NCBI RefSeq assembly: GCF_003597395.2
Contig: NC_133770.1
Location: 28,987,352-29,051,351, forward strand
Source: Chelonoidis abingdonii
Lineage: Eukaryota > Chordata > Testudines > Testudinidae
DNA: 64,000 bases
Reading direction: 5' to 3'
Part shown: positions 1-11,477 of the stretch, one piece after another
How the letters are laid out: every line of letters starts with the position of its first letter
How positions within the stretch are numbered: position 1 is the first letter of the stretch
The notes under the pieces: generated by a model
Databases searched by the model: none
What the model saw: only the letters and a program-made list of their open reading frames with translations
What the model was told of the DNA's origin: nothing
Program-made: the position numbers and the translations under genes

Positions 1-855
1 TTGAGAGGGTGAACCAAGGATGTGGAGGTTTGGGCAGGGGCTGAATGAGATGCACAGGCTTGGCTCTCAGGTCTATGTATGGGCACAGAGGTCACAGGAT
101 CTAACATAATTTCGAATATCAGGTCATAGGGTCGGACACCAGAAATATTTTGTGATCAGTTTCCGTGTTTTAAATTGACTGAAATGGCCTGCCATGGGTG
201 AGTAATGGCACACCCTTAGCATCTAAAGCCAAAACCTGCCCTTGAGAATGTAGAGATGATCTCCTAAGATAGAGGAGGTCTTCTTGCAAATGAAACCTTG
301 AATCTCTGGAAGCGCCAGTGTTTCTTAGCATCTGGCAGATTGAGGCTGCAAATGGGAACGAAAAATGGATAGTGGTCATCAGGGGACCAGTGATGGTCCC
401 ACAGACAAAGTGGGAGGGTTTAAGGACAGTAGTGAGAGCTTTCTGCTCCCATTCACAGTACTCATCCTTGCAGGACAAAGCATCTGCCATCCCATTCTTA
501 GTCTCCGCATGGTACATAACCATGAAGTCAAATCAGGAGACACAAAGATTCCAGAAAATCTGACATTGGTTAAGTCATCAAGCTGTCTATAAATGCTTCA
601 TATTCTTTGTGGGGTCCAGATAGGTCAAAATGGGGACAGAACTAAATGCCTTTTTCAAGTGGTCGAAAGCCACCTGCATGTCAGTGGACTAGGTGAATTT
701 AACCACTTTCTTGAGGAGGGACATTATGGGGCTACCAGGTCAGAAAATTCTTGGATGAATCGCCAGTAAAAAATTTGTCAATCTGAGAAATCGCTGTACT
801 CCATATATATTTGAGGGTGCCTTCCACTTACTAATCTTGTGACCAATGCTTCTAA
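1..855 (-). pseudogene. Ty3/Gypsy pol remnant (RT end, RNase H end, integrase start)
   Basis: Read on the minus strand this is a decayed pol gene of a vertebrate Ty3/Gypsy retrotransposon. From high to low coordinates I see an RT-end block with VQRFLRLTNF (about 740-800), the stretch FDHLKKAFSSVP (about 633-672), then NGMADALS (473-496), matching the NGxADALSR signature that follows RNase H, and LLYLRRSSLHS, resembling the start of the integrase N-terminal region. Stops and frameshifts separate these blocks. The RNase H core between the second and third block is mostly missing, and so are the RT catalytic motifs. It lies downstream, in minus-strand order, of the gag remnant at 1110-1872, as expected for one element. 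The rest of the integrase would lie before base 1. Assignment is from recalled family motifs; the order of blocks makes it fairly secure. Confidence 0.75.
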
Positions 856-1109
856 GTGGATGTCTGGCATGTCAGAATGCTGGAGTTGAAGAGGTAGACA
901 GCATGGGGTAGTGGGCTGTATAGAGATTGCACAATTCTGGTGGATAGGCAGCAGTATGGTTCACTGTGCGGAGGAATGAAGTGCAGACCCAACCCTAACC
1001 CCTTGACTGGGGCTGGGACCTGGCATTTCCTGACCTGGAGGTGGGCTGGGAACCCTGCTGTGATGGTCCCAGGTATCCCACAATATAGGCAAAACCCCAA
1101 TGACAATTA
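855..1109 (-). pseudogene. Gypsy gag end with broken zinc knuckle, joined to late pol
   Basis: The minus strand from 1106 reads FCLYCGIPG near 1077-1091. This resembles the CLYCGxPGH start of the CCHC zinc knuckle of sushi-class Gypsy Gag. The first two cysteines are present, but the following histidine and last cysteine positions are replaced (GTITAGF), so no zinc knuckle can form. Below about 1000 the sequence passes quickly into the late-RT block near 800. Protease and most of the reverse transcriptase are therefore absent, which points to an internal deletion of roughly a kilobase. Confidence 0.55.
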
Positions 1110-1872
1110 TTTTAGTTGGCGGAGAGGTGGGGCTGGGTTAAGTCAACTTTGGGGTCTGGTAGGGCAACTGAGGCCTCAGGAGCTGGTGAGGGTCAGGTAG
1201 CATGTCATTTTTCTTGGGCTATCTCCATCAGCCAATCATCAATCATAATACAAAGATTAATTAAAGTTCCCAGGCTAGGCAGAGGTTCCACCCATGCTAA
1301 TTAATCTTTGATAAGGTCATTGAGTCCGTGCCTGAAGTGGTATCACTGCATAGCTGCATTCCAGTGGGTGTCTGACACTGAAATTCTGCTGCGTATTTGG
1401 CGATGGAACTGGGACCCTGCCAGAGGATTGAAGAGCACCTTCTGCAGTATGTTCTCAATTAGAGTCATCGAAGATGCCTGCCATTGCATGTACAAAGTTC
1501 TCAAAGTGTTTAGGAAGAGGACTGGACCCCTCCAGTAGCGGACACTCAGGGCCACTCCAGTAAACAGACTGGGTACTAATCCCATTCAGGATCCTGATCT
1601 GTGGGGTATGACTGTGGCTGCAACACGAACTGCAGATTACTTTAGTTAAGGAACCCACAAAACTTGGCACAATCCCTGTTGAATTTATGAGGTAGGGGCA
1701 GCTTGGGCTAATGGAAAGTGGATGTGAGGGCTGGGAGGACAGAAGATGCTTGTATAGCCTCATTCAAGTTACATAGTGCAGTGAATTGAGCCTGCAGTTC
1801 CTGCAAGACCCCAACAACATCTGAGAAGGTAAGTTGAGCTCTTGCTGGAACCCTTCTAGTGGGGATCTCCAT
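1110..1872 (-). pseudogene. Sushi-class Ty3/Gypsy gag pseudogene
   Basis: A plausible start ATG lies at 1872-1870 (minus). It opens a frame of about 50 codons beginning MEIPTRR, with a heptad-like stretch (VLQELQAQFTAL) as seen at the N-terminus of Gag in this family. After a stop, further frames carry pieces I recognise as sushi-ichi-type Gag: a proline-rich stretch, a block with F-C-G-F-L-N, the phrase LQPQSYPTDQ, the motif HFENFVHAMAGIFDD (1455-1520) and IAKYAAEFQ. This is the family from which the mammalian RTL/PEG10 genes were domesticated. Here several stops and frameshifts make it a clear pseudogene. It is followed by the broken zinc knuckle at 1077-1091. Confidence 0.7.
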
Positions 1873-2235
1873 TAGGGCACAGTGGGCTGCTCAAACTATA
1901 GCGCACCAAGAGGTAGACAGCGTAACGTAGTGGTCAGAGCAGGAGTCTGGTCTAGTGGTTGGAGCAGAATCAGAGGGAAAAAGGAAGTTTTGGTCAGGAG
2001 ACAAGTTGATGGTCAGAGCCAGGATTTAAAATTAGGGTTTCACAGCTAGGCAAGGACACAGGCTAAAGCAGAGCAGGCAAGGAGGGGAGCAAGGGCTGGT
2101 GCATGGAATACATTTAACAGCCACTGTGCTGCTTTGCTACCAGGCTTAAATAGGGATCTGTTGGCTGTTCTGTCTGATCAGGCAGCAGTCACTTAGTTAG
2201 GGTTTATTGGGCCCAGCTGAGCTCGCAGGAGACTG
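1873..2235 (-). mobile_element. Putative Gypsy leader and 5' LTR
   Basis: This lies directly upstream of the gag start on the minus strand, where leader and 5' LTR are expected. It contains a TATA-like CTATTTAAG (minus, about 2144-2152) and a pyrimidine-rich stretch rich in CTGACC and CTGCTCTG. I could not fix a TG..CA boundary or a convincing tRNA primer-binding site, and no second LTR copy lies in the window to compare. The call rests on position and composition. Confidence 0.4.
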
Positions 2236-2261
2236 ATACCTGTTCAGTGATAATTCCCCAT

Positions 2262-3060
2262 TTAAAATTACATTTTGAGACCTATCAGTCTGCTAGCTTT
2301 TAAGTCATTTAATGTGTGCCATATCATTTTAGAGTTTTTCAGTCAAAATGCTGTGTGGTACCAAGTCAAACACCTTCCAGAAGTCTGAGTATAGTACATC
2401 AACCCTTTTACCTTGATCAATCAAACTTGTAATTTCATTAAAAAAAATCATGTCAGGTTGACAGGATCTGTTTTCCATAAGCCCATGTTGCTTGTTATGA
2501 ATTAAATATTCTCCTTTAATACTTTATTAATTGAGTCTCTTATCAGCCACTATATTATCTTGCCCAGGACTGAAGTCAGACTGACAGGCCTATAATATCC
2601 TGGGTCATCCTGTTTACCCTTTTTAAACATTGGCACAACATTATCTTTCTTCCAGTCCAGAGTGCCAAGACTAAACTAAAATCAGCATTAACAGTCCAGC
2701 AAGCTCCTTGACCAACTCTTTTAAAACTCCTGGATGCAAGTTATCTCGATCTGCTGATTTTAAAATGTCTGACTTTAGTAACTGCTGTTTAACATCCTCC
2801 CAAAATACTAGAGGCATGAAAAGAGTGTTATCATATGATGAAAAAAATCTCATCTCTTTTTTCCCTAAATACAGAACAGAAATACTTATTGAACACCTGT
2901 GACTTTTCTGCATTAATATTAATCACTCTACCATTTCAATCTAATAATACACCAATGCCATTGTCAGAATTCTTTTTGTTCTTAATATACTTAAAAAAAA
3001 CCCAAAAAAACAGCCTTCTGATTGTCCTTATTGTTTTCCAAAATGGAGTCAGGATTGGCT
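2262..3060 (-). mobile_element. CR1 LINE ORF2 fragment (RT domain start)
   Basis: On the minus strand this matches the middle of CR1 ORF2, the non-LTR reverse transcriptase. Readable blocks are SADRDNLHPGVLKELVKELAG (2671-2760), the CR1 segment at the RT entry, and YRPVSLTSVLGKI (about 2560-2600), part of the first RT block. Runs of A, stops and frame changes break the frame. The fragment ends at about 2262, inside the RT coding region, so the 3' tail is missing. It abuts the Gypsy LTR-like region, suggesting one element interrupted or was joined to the other. Confidence 0.85.
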
Positions 3061-4200
3061 AACTGAACTCAAATGTGCTGCCCCAGGATAGTGAAATAAA
3101 AGTAATAAGTAGTATTGTGAATATATAAAATATATTCCAATGGCACAGGACTACTATCTGCTGCATTAAGGACTGTAGCCAGAGCATTAACGTTGCCTCA
3201 TTTTTGTTTGTTATATATATATACATCTGACAATAAGCCTGGTTGTATAAAAACGGGGTAAAGGTGAAAATCCTTTCATGCACAAACTAGAGACATTTTA
3301 TACTTTCAGCAGTAAAATAATTAGACACTTTAAATGGTGGCATTGTCTGTTTATTACTATACTGTGTAATAATAATAAAAGGGGATCCGAGAGATTGTGG
3401 AGCCAAAGGCACAGATTCTTCTGAACTCTCATCACTCAGCATAGTTTGGAGGAATCAAATGCAGACAAATGTAATGTTTTGTGACTCCCTTCTCTACATA
3501 CATACTGAAGTAAGTTTAAACAATGACTCATTTAAATCTTGATGGAACACTGCATGCCAAGATTTATCATTTCTATGGACTAAACAACTGTATAAGCTAA
3601 ACTGTGAGCCACACTGTATAACTCTCTGGGCTGCATTTGGTGAAACAGTGATATTAAAGAACCCCAAAAAGGTTTTGAAAAGAAAGCCACAAGCTGTTTC
3701 CATACGCGGCCACCTTGCAACATAATAATTATATCCCAGGTGAGATGAGCCTATGGCACTCCTTATAGGGTCAGTAGTGGGAGAAATTTTAGAAGAATGA
3801 AAGCTTTTGGCATCTACTTCAAAGACAATATAACTATAAATGCGTGTTCCCTTGTTATTTTGGTGCACAGGTATGTAACTAACACCACAGAATTACCAGA
3901 ATAGCCTGACAGGGGGCTGGAACTTTTTTGTCTTGTTAGAAAGGATTTTATTTTATTTCATTTTATTTTATTTTGCAGGTGACAAATTAAGCCACAACAG
4001 ATAGTATCTGTGAGCATCCCTTCCATCATGTAACCTCTTGTTTAAAGGTTTGCCATTTGTTGACACTCACCAAGATTATGTCTTCAAGTCTCATGGTTGA
4101 AGACTGTTAAGAAAAAGTTATTAGCTCTGTGCTTTCAACTTTGTTTTGGGTGACAGTCGATAATCCTTAAAGTGGAAGAAACTGAACTTTTAATGATTGT
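3061..4200. other. Unassigned AT-rich stretch
   Basis: No feature recognised. A minus-strand frame of 124 codons at 3494-3868 shows no family motif and is probably chance. There is a short TTTTA-rich simple repeat at about 3946-3976. Confidence 0.5.
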
Positions 4201-4272
4201 GATGCCTTCATTTATATAGCAATTTCTTTCCCAATGGACCTCAAAGCACTTTACAAACTGTATTCTATATTG
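4201..4272 (-). repeat. MIR remnant cut by a hAT MITE
   Basis: The stretch with ATATAGCAATTTC and CTCAAAGCACTTTACAAA matches the reverse complement of the MIR SINE 3' part (AAAGCGCTTTGAGATC...). It stops where the hAT MITE at 4273 begins, and I do not see a clear continuation after 4622. Confidence 0.55.
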
Positions 4273-4622
4273 CAGGGGTCCCCAATGCGGTGCCTGCAGG
4301 GGCATCTAAATGCACCCGCGTCCTGGCCCCCGGTGGAGCACCCACCAAAATGCTGCCGAATTTCTGCAGCATTTCAGCAGCGACTCCTCTCGATGACGCT
4401 GCTTGCCGCCGACAAGTGACGTCATCGAGAGGCGTCACTGCCGAAATGCAGAAATTCAGGGGTGATGCCTCTCGATGATGTCACTTGTCGGCGACAAGCA
4501 GCGTCATCGAGAGGCGTTGCCGCCAAAATGCTACCGAAATTCGGCAGCATTTTGGCGGGTGCTCCACCGCCGCCATGATCCTTCATCTGGCACCCGCCAG
4601 ACAAAAAGGTTGGGGACCACTG
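4273..4622. mobile_element. Palindromic hAT-type MITE
   Basis: The terminal inverted repeats are CAGGGGTCCCCAA at the left and TTGGGGACCACTG at the right. Flanking octamers CTATATTG (4265-4272) and ATATATAG (4623-4630) agree at 6 of 8 positions, as for an aged hAT target duplication. The interior is a nested palindrome: CCTCTCGATGACG and CGTCATCGAGAGG occur several times in both orientations around a GCTTGCCGCCGACAAG core. There is no transposase frame, so the copy is non-autonomous. Confidence 0.8.
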
Positions 4623-5265
4623 ATATATAGCCACTTCTGAAAATATTGTCATCTAGATTTCTTCCTTGTTGTCAGGAGTTACAGTTGCCATTTGACTTGA
4701 TATCATGTCTCAATAGATTCTTACCTGAAAAACTCATGTGAATTAGTTGGACTATGAGCACTGGGCTGAAAACTATCTGACATGTAATGACAACCAAAAT
4801 ATCAAGTTGAGAGGAGCTGACCAGTGAGGTGCGGCAGAAATCGCTGATTGACCTGGTTTATGAAATCTTTTCATAATTATCTTGATTTGGGAGCAAGGTG
4901 GGGGATGGTAAACAGACTATTAATTAGTTTCAGAGATGATATTAAAGGATTGATCATAGCTTTCTGCAGCAGCCTCGCATTATGGATGCCTAGTGTAGAG
5001 GTGCTGGGCCCTAGCAGGAGCTCTATGAGGCATTGCATCTCAAGCAGGCAGAACACATTTTCCAGATCCATGGAGTTTATGTGAAGTGCAATTGCTGTAC
5101 CACTTCCGGAAGGGTACAGAGATCTTGCTTTGCTATCTGTGGGGATGTGGTGAACATGGAGCCAATGGGAATACTTATTGACTAAGAATTACTCGAATGA
5201 GCCCATTTTGGTGGATCAGACCCTTGGCCTTCAGTCTTTATGCAAGAAAAACACCCATTGCAGTA
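4623..5265. other. Unassigned stretch
   Basis: No gene or repeat recognised. Two overlapping short frames on opposite strands (4848-5084 and 4877-5071) are uninformative. Confidence 0.5.
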
Positions 5266-5700
5266 AGTGGAGAGGGTTCAAAGAAGAACTATTAGAATGA
5301 TTAAAGGATTGGAAAACATGCGTTATAGTGACAGACTCACGGAGCTCAGTTATTTTATCCAGAAGAAGATTAAGGAGTGACTTGATCACTGTCTATAGGT
5401 ACCTACACGGGGAACAGAAATTTGATAATAGAGCAGAGAAAGGTATATCATGATCCAATGGCTGGAAGTTGAAGCCAGACAAATTCAGACTGGAAATAAG
5501 GTGTAAATGTTTAACAGTGAGGTTAATTAACCATTGGAACAATTTATTAAGAGTCATGGTGGATTATCCATCACTGACAATTTTTAAATCAACTACAGGA
5601 TTTGAAGCAGGACTTAATTAAGAGAAGTCCTATTGCCTGTGTTATGCAGGAGGTCAGATCTTTATGGTGCCTTCTGCCCTTAAAAAGCTGTGAGTGAGCG
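5266..5700 (+). mobile_element. CR1 LINE 3' end
   Basis: This is the 3' part of CR1 ORF2 plus tail on the plus strand. It runs from TTCAAAGAAGAACTATTAGA through the block encoding the 'RRL(R)SDLITVY' segment (about 5365-5400) and the CCAATGGCTGGAAGTTGAAG motif (5456-5475). The end is CTTTATGGTGCCTTCTGCCC (5661-5680), close to the CR1 3' terminus. Many stops are present. It belongs to the same CR1 subfamily as the copy at 39733-40192. Confidence 0.85.
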
Positions 5701-5959
5701 TTTTACCCACATCAAACTACTTCAAGATAGGGCCTAAGAGCAGGAAAAGAACAAACTGAAATTTCTGAGATTTGCCCCGTGGCAATACATACTAATGTAA
5801 ATCTGGGCAAAATCTCTCTCTCTATCACTCACTCATATAATCACTGCATTTGAGCCCTGTAAAAAAGTGGCGCAGGGAGGTGATGATTTCTTTATATGGC
5901 TGTGGTGACTACTATGTACATTTCTGAACACTCCTAATCCCAGAAAGGTATTGACACAT
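5701..5959. other. Unassigned stretch
   Basis: Nothing recognised between two CR1-like segments. Confidence 0.4.
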
Positions 5960-6290
5960 TAACATGTCTTTAGAGAAGGACCACGGAAATTATTGATGGA
6001 TTGGAAGGGTTCATTCTGGAGGAAAGAGGAAAACTCTAAATATAGCTTAACCAAATGATGACTAAAGATGACTTGCTAACCCACTACAAATATCTGAAGG
6101 ATGAAAATACAAAAGAATTGCTTATGGTCCAGGGAGTTACTGGATAAAACTGAGTAAAGAAAAAGGTAGGAATAATTTCCTAACAAAGAGGTCTACTATA
6201 CTGTGAAATAGAATCCAAAGGGAATAGGATGAGATTCATGGGGCACATGCAATTTTATTAATGATGCCTACTGAAAGGCAAGGTGCCATC
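5960..6290 (+). mobile_element. Very old CR1-like LINE 3' fragment
   Basis: The layout resembles a diverged CR1 3' end. It has a segment reading G-L-E-G-F-I-L-E-E-R-G-K-L, then HYKYLKDEN, then an ATAATTTCCTAACAAAGAGG phrase like the 'WNxLP' end region of CR1. It is much more diverged than the other CR1 copies and may be an older L3/CR1 relative. Confidence 0.35.
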
Positions 6291-8045
6291 TTAAAAGGAA
6301 ACATGCTAAGAGGTTATCCCTGAAGTCAAGTGGCAGTTTCTACTACACATTAGAGATGCAATGCACACTTCTGGTTGAGGATTAAAACACTGTAAAACAA
6401 ATCTCATCACTGCAACACAATGCCCTAGATTATACCTAATCTAAAACAGCTGTTTGTTTACTCTTTGTATTATTTTTGGTCTTGTATTCTTTGAGTGCTG
6501 TGAATAATAGAAATCATTCATGCAGATCATTGGATTGCCTGCTTTGTTTCTGCATCCAGTTTGGCATTCTTCCTGAAAAAAAAATGTCTAATAGAAACTA
6601 TCACAGCAGGGAATCACAGACTGAATCTGCAAGTTAAATGTTATATTAACATAGTTTTGGCCATTGTCTATCTGTCCCCTAAGTAAAAGGCATGACAAAC
6701 CAAAACATTTCTGGCATTACTGTGCAACAGGCATTGAAACTTATGGTAATGCCAACCACAACCTAGAAATCTGGGAATGAGACCTGCCTGTTGGTACCTA
6801 GATACCATAGTTTGACTGTAAAAAAATTGACATAACCGCCTTGTATAAGAGTACTATTGGTTGTCTGCAACGTTTTGAAATGGCACCTACAAAAGAAGTT
6901 GCTATTTTCCGATACAGAAGAAGCTATATGGCAACATGATGCTTCTTTTTTAACTGTCATGTGTGTTACCAGGGCACAGAATATTTTGGGTTTAATGCCC
7001 AGAGTAAATGTGTGGATATTTTAAACAGCATCATTGATAAAACTAAACTGAATTCCTTTCAGCTTGCTGAATGTCTGTTGGCAGCTCCGTAACTTTTTAA
7101 AGGCATAGTGATCCTCTAATGAATGTCCCTCATGCCTAATTTCATATTGCACTTTGTGGACAATTTGTCCAAACCACACTTTCTGACTCATAATTGCTGG
7201 CGTTTTGGTGAGTGCAGTCACTGTAACTGATGCATAAATGATATGCTGCAGCTACTACTATGTGTATCTCAACATTTTTGTTCCATAAAAAGAACATTCA
7301 TTTCAGTCTTTTGAAACAAGTATGAGTTAGACACATTAGATCCAAGTTCTCAACAAGCAGGAACCACTACTAGATATCTCAGGGGACTGGTGGTTAGACA
7401 CAGAACATTCTACACCTATGTCATGGGTTCAAATCCAGTTCACATCTTTAGTGATGACTAAACACCTGTTTGTGTGGTATGTTTTCCATATAAAAGGAGA
7501 AAAATATGTATTATCAGTCTGTGTAGTTTATATGTTAGACGAAGGCAAACAACAAACAGAATTGAAATGTCTATGGGAGAGAAAGTGCATGCATAGTGTG
7601 TGTCTCCTTTATAAGAACTTCCAGCTTGAATCATCTCACAGCTCTGCCCCCAGAATATCATTATTTTCATTATTTCTTCAGTTAGGTGTACAGAGCCATA
7701 GATGTATAGTGCTTTAAAGAAAATAGGAAGACAGATTGCCTGTTCAAAATAATGCACAGTCTGAGGCTAGTTTTGTTATTTAGCTTCTGGCTGAAGTGTG
7801 AATAGTTAAGGTCCTAGGTGCACAGATATCACTGTGATGGGACTGGTGTGAGAAATTCCTACCTGAGCCCCAGCTCCTGCAACTGGATGGGTGCAGATGT
7901 CTCCTTACACCCATATGGTGCCTCACTGACTTCCAAGAGGATCCATAAGGAGTTGCCCATGTAGATTCAGGTGCAAGATTAAGGCCTGAGAAGCTAGGCT
8001 GAAAAACACACTGCATGATTTAACCTGGGTCTCCCAGCCATGAAC
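6291..8045. other. Unassigned stretch
   Basis: No gene recognised. Two 99-codon frames on opposite strands overlap at 7418-7757 without family motifs. A GGTTCAAATCC phrase at about 7427 resembles a Pol III B box, but I see no matching A box or cloverleaf, so it is not called as a tRNA. Confidence 0.5.
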
Positions 8046-8057
8046 CTTATTCTGTCT

Positions 8058-8139
8058 GAGCTGGTTTTTATGACAAAAAAGGGTGACAGTTTTTCACAAA
8101 ACATTTTGTGAAAACTGTCACCATTCTTTCAGCCAGCTC
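8058..8139. repeat. Short hairpin MITE, GAGCTGG ends
   Basis: The element begins GAGCTGG and ends CCAGCTC. Its core is a strong inverted repeat: GGTGACAGTTTTTCACAAAA against TTTTGTGAAAACTGTCACC, differing only in T-run length. TGTCT lies directly before it (8053-8057) and directly after it (8140-8144), consistent with a 5-bp target duplication. It seems to be a compact member of the AT-rich family also seen at 18545-18780 and 51940-52350. Confidence 0.6.
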
Positions 8140-8145
8140 TGTCTG

Positions 8146-9520
8146 TGAGCTATGTTTAGCTATAACTGGTGCTACAATTGCATACACAATTCTGAAATCT
8201 GTGTACAGCAAAAACATGCTTAATAGCAAGCACATTCTACTGAGATTTTATTTTCCTTATCTCTGAAAAAAAATGCAATAAACGATATTGTAGCTGGGTG
8301 CAGATTTTAGCTTCCTCCTCTCATGTTCACACACAATAATTCGGGGTGGGAGGTATGATGCTTGCAGTTCAGTGTGAGGACTCATCCATGCCAGGCAGCT
8401 TTAATGTCCTATGAACCGGAGCTCTGGCTAAGGATTTTTGTGACCATTCCCCTATGGCTGTGTTGAGCAGTGTCCCCACCCATGTCAAACATACCAGCTG
8501 CCTTTACTGCTCTGTAATTTGCTGTCAGCACAGCAGTCACTCACACAAGGTAACAGCATCTGTGCCTGCAATAGTATTTGTGATGGATGGAGTAAGATCT
8601 TCTCTGGGTCATTTAATTTTCCCCCCTGAACCTAGGATCCAGCAAAGAGCCCAATCCTACTTATGCCAGGCCATAGAAAATAGATCACTTCTGGGGTGAG
8701 TGCTCAAGTGTGTGGTCTCAAATTTCACTAGTTGCGAGTATAGGTGCTGGTAAAAGTCAAATTCATGGAAAAGCAATGCCAAAGAGGAATGGACATGACC
8801 AAAGTGACTTAATTTTCACTTACAAGCAAATACATGAGGAAAATGTACACAAGATCAACCTACCTCTGTACTTAGTAAGAATCTAACCTTCCTGGTCAGT
8901 TGCTGGGATGGTTAGTCTGTTTTCTTGTCTCATCTGTTTCAGGGTGTTGTATTGCTGCCCATCATCATTGCTTAAAATAATCCACATAAAATAGATTGGC
9001 AATAGTGAAATGCCTAGTGAGCTTCATGGAGTCTCTGTTTCTTCTCTCTTTTCAGGCTACAGAAAACTCTAAATGGAGGAGGCACTCGTTTTGGGAGGGG
9101 AAGTGGGGAGTGGGTTGATGCTGTGCATATGGGCAGCTTCTGCCATGTCTCTGTGACTCAAGGACTTCTTGTTGCCAAATGGCATAGGGCAGAAGGTTGC
9201 ATCATAGTTACAGGGATCCCCTGGGACTAGTGTTTACATTCTAGTTCACAAAAAGTGTCAGGTAAGGTGTCCATAATGTAAGGAGATATGTATATATAGG
9301 AAATTATCCTCTGAAAGCTTTGACGTTAAAGGTAGGTTAGCCAGATGTGACATACCTTAAGATTCCACTAGACAGGAAGTAGGAGACATTTATCTCAGTG
9401 GCTGTCCCTTGTGTAATGTGTGTCTTACATAGGAAGTCCAAGTGCATATTGAGTCAAACGCTAAAGAAGAGACTGTGGGGACTTCAGCATGACCATTAGG
9501 ACACACATTTTGTTGTCCCA
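8146..9520. other. Unassigned stretch
   Basis: No recognisable gene, LINE or MITE. Composition is ordinary AT-rich intergenic or intronic sequence. Confidence 0.5.
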
Positions 9521-9524
9521 CTTT

Positions 9525-9760
9525 AAGTACATCAGATTAGAAACTAGTACAGGTATAGCAATACAACCCTCTAGCGTGTATTCAGTTCTAGCAGTATAAA
9601 TGTTAATACACCTTAACGCTGTAAATTTACTGATGGAAACAACTTTATACCAGTATAAATGCATCTACAGTAGGGGATCATATTGCTATAACTACAATGA
9701 TTTTTAAAGCAATATAACTAAGTGGTACAAAAAACTGTGCATAGACCAGCTAATACACTT
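9525..9760. mobile_element. MITE with GTATAA-rich palindromic sequence
   Basis: GTATAAATG, ACCAGTATAAATGCATCTAC (9650-9669), GCTATAACTAC and a terminal ATAGACCAGC recur in partly inverted order. I recognise this from reptilian palindromic MITEs that carry 'GCATCTACACTAGGGG'. Arms are degraded and ends approximate. The superfamily is not determined. Confidence 0.5.
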
Positions 9761-10883
9761 ACCAGTAAAACACAGGTCTTTTTCTGGATCTGACTGATAT
9801 AATCTTGCATAACAGAATCCTCAAAAATGTGGCTTTGCTCCATCATCAAATGCACCATTTAAATTGTAATACATTCAGTTTACATTATTAACAGCATACA
9901 CATCTTGTGAGATAACTAAAGGATGAGGCGACATCACCCTTCTCCTCACATCCAACTTTAGTTAAAACGAGAAAGAAACTACTCTTAAACTGTACACTAT
10001 CTGATGTAAAGCCCTTGTGCACCAAAAGTTAAGGCAAAAATGTTAGTATTTAAAGGAAATAGCTGTTAGGAGGCTTAGTTGTATTAGATATGTGAAAATG
10101 TGAATAAAAGAATTACTCTAGTTCAAAATTAAATTGCACCACAAATGACTATTTTTAGATGTATTACACACAACATCCAGGCATTTGATTTAGTGCCTGA
10201 TTTTTAAAGGGTCTTTGACCCAGCCTTTTTTTTCAGTTGGTGCAGATTTTCACGTTAACAATTGTACCACATCCTTGCATCATCAAATAATTCCAGGTTC
10301 AAGTCTGACCAAGTGGCACAGTTAGCTCTGTAAGCGTAGTATTTGTATGAACTGTGAACTGTGGGTGTAAATGTCAGATGAATTAGTTGCAAGTGCAAAC
10401 TGATGCCCACAGAAATGAAAGCCACTTTTAACAATCCGGGCCACAAAAAAAGAATGATCAGCTGTATGGCTGGAGTATGAACAATGAATAGGATTCCTAA
10501 GGAAAACATGAATAAAAATTGGGTACCGATAGAGCTTAATACATCATTTTATAATCATATTAAATTTGTTTTCCCTAATCTTCATCTTTCCTGGATTGTG
10601 TTACCAAAGCAAAAGTTTTTACTGTAGGATTATCAATATCGTAATTATTAAACTAATGTTTTCCCATCAGGAATCAAGTAAAATTTAGCAAGAAACAGAA
10701 CAGTAGTGTGAATTCATAAAGGAGCAGACTCTGTTTTAAGAAAAGCAGTCACACAATCAAGTGCTATTAAAAATCAGCTGCCAGCCCACATTTTATGTCA
10801 GTATTGAAATTCTGTTGCGCTTTTTTTAATAAACAATGTTTGTTTTACATTAGTTGTGCGTGAATTACACTTCGAGTTTTGTG
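9761..10883. other. Unassigned AT-rich stretch
   Basis: Nothing recognised. The minus-strand 84-codon frame at 10255-10509 has no known motif. Confidence 0.5.
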
Positions 10884-10891
10884 GTTGGGGA

Positions 10892-11477
10892 CCGGGCCGG
10901 TGCAACCATTTAGGCAACGCTAGGATTTGGGGAGCTGCATTTTCTTCGGCAGCGACCGTGGCGGCCAGATCTTCGGCCACCCCAGTTGTCCCTGACATTT
11001 AGGCAGAGGGAGCTGGAGCGGGGGAGTGTGGGGAGGGCCGCCTGCAGCAAGTAAAGGAGGGGAGGAGGCACTCAGGGGAACTCCTTACCCCAGCTCACCC
11101 CTTCCCCCGCCTCCTCCCCAAACACTCCATGGCTGCTTCACTTCTCCCGCTTCCCAGGCTTGCAGCACCTAAGCTGATTGGCGCCGCAAGCCTGGGAGGA
11201 GGGAAAAGTGAAACAGCGATGGCGTTCTCGGGGAGGAGGCGGAGCAGGGGTGAACTGGGGTGGGGTGGGGGTGCCTCAGGGTGGGGGCTCAGGGACGGGG
11301 GAGGGTGCAAGCCTGGGAGGCAGGAGAAGTGAAGCAGTCACGGCGTGCTCGGGGTGCTCGTGTGTAGAGCAGGGGTGAGCTGGGGGTGGGGGTGCCTCAG
11401 GGTGGGGGCTCAGGGACGGGGGAGGGTGCAAGGTGGAAGTTTCGCCTAGGGCACGAAACATCCTTGCACCGGCCCTG
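10892..11477. mobile_element. hAT-type MITE with perfect 8-bp target duplication
   Basis: The left end is CCGGGCCGGTGCAACC and the right end TTGCACCGGCCCTG, a good terminal inverted repeat of the hAT type. The flanks are identical octamers GTTGGGGA (10884-10891 and 11478-11485), a perfect target-site duplication. The interior is GC-rich and carries an internal tandem duplication: the stretch with CTCAGGGTGGGGGCTCAGGG occurs near 11276 and again near 11396, about 120 bp apart. The frames of 66-76 codons here are low-complexity shadows. The exact duplication suggests a younger insertion than most elements in the window. Confidence 0.88.

Noticed and set aside
3494..3868. 124-codon minus-strand frame
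   Set aside because: No family motif, no splice or start context, AT-rich surroundings; probably chance.
7380..7480. tRNA-like B box (GGTTCAAATCC)
   Set aside because: No cloverleaf, no A box at the right distance and no CCA-end acceptor pairing that I could find.
10980..11460. CpG-island-like GC-rich block
   Set aside because: Fully inside a hAT MITE with an exact target duplication, so the composition belongs to the element and does not mark a promoter.
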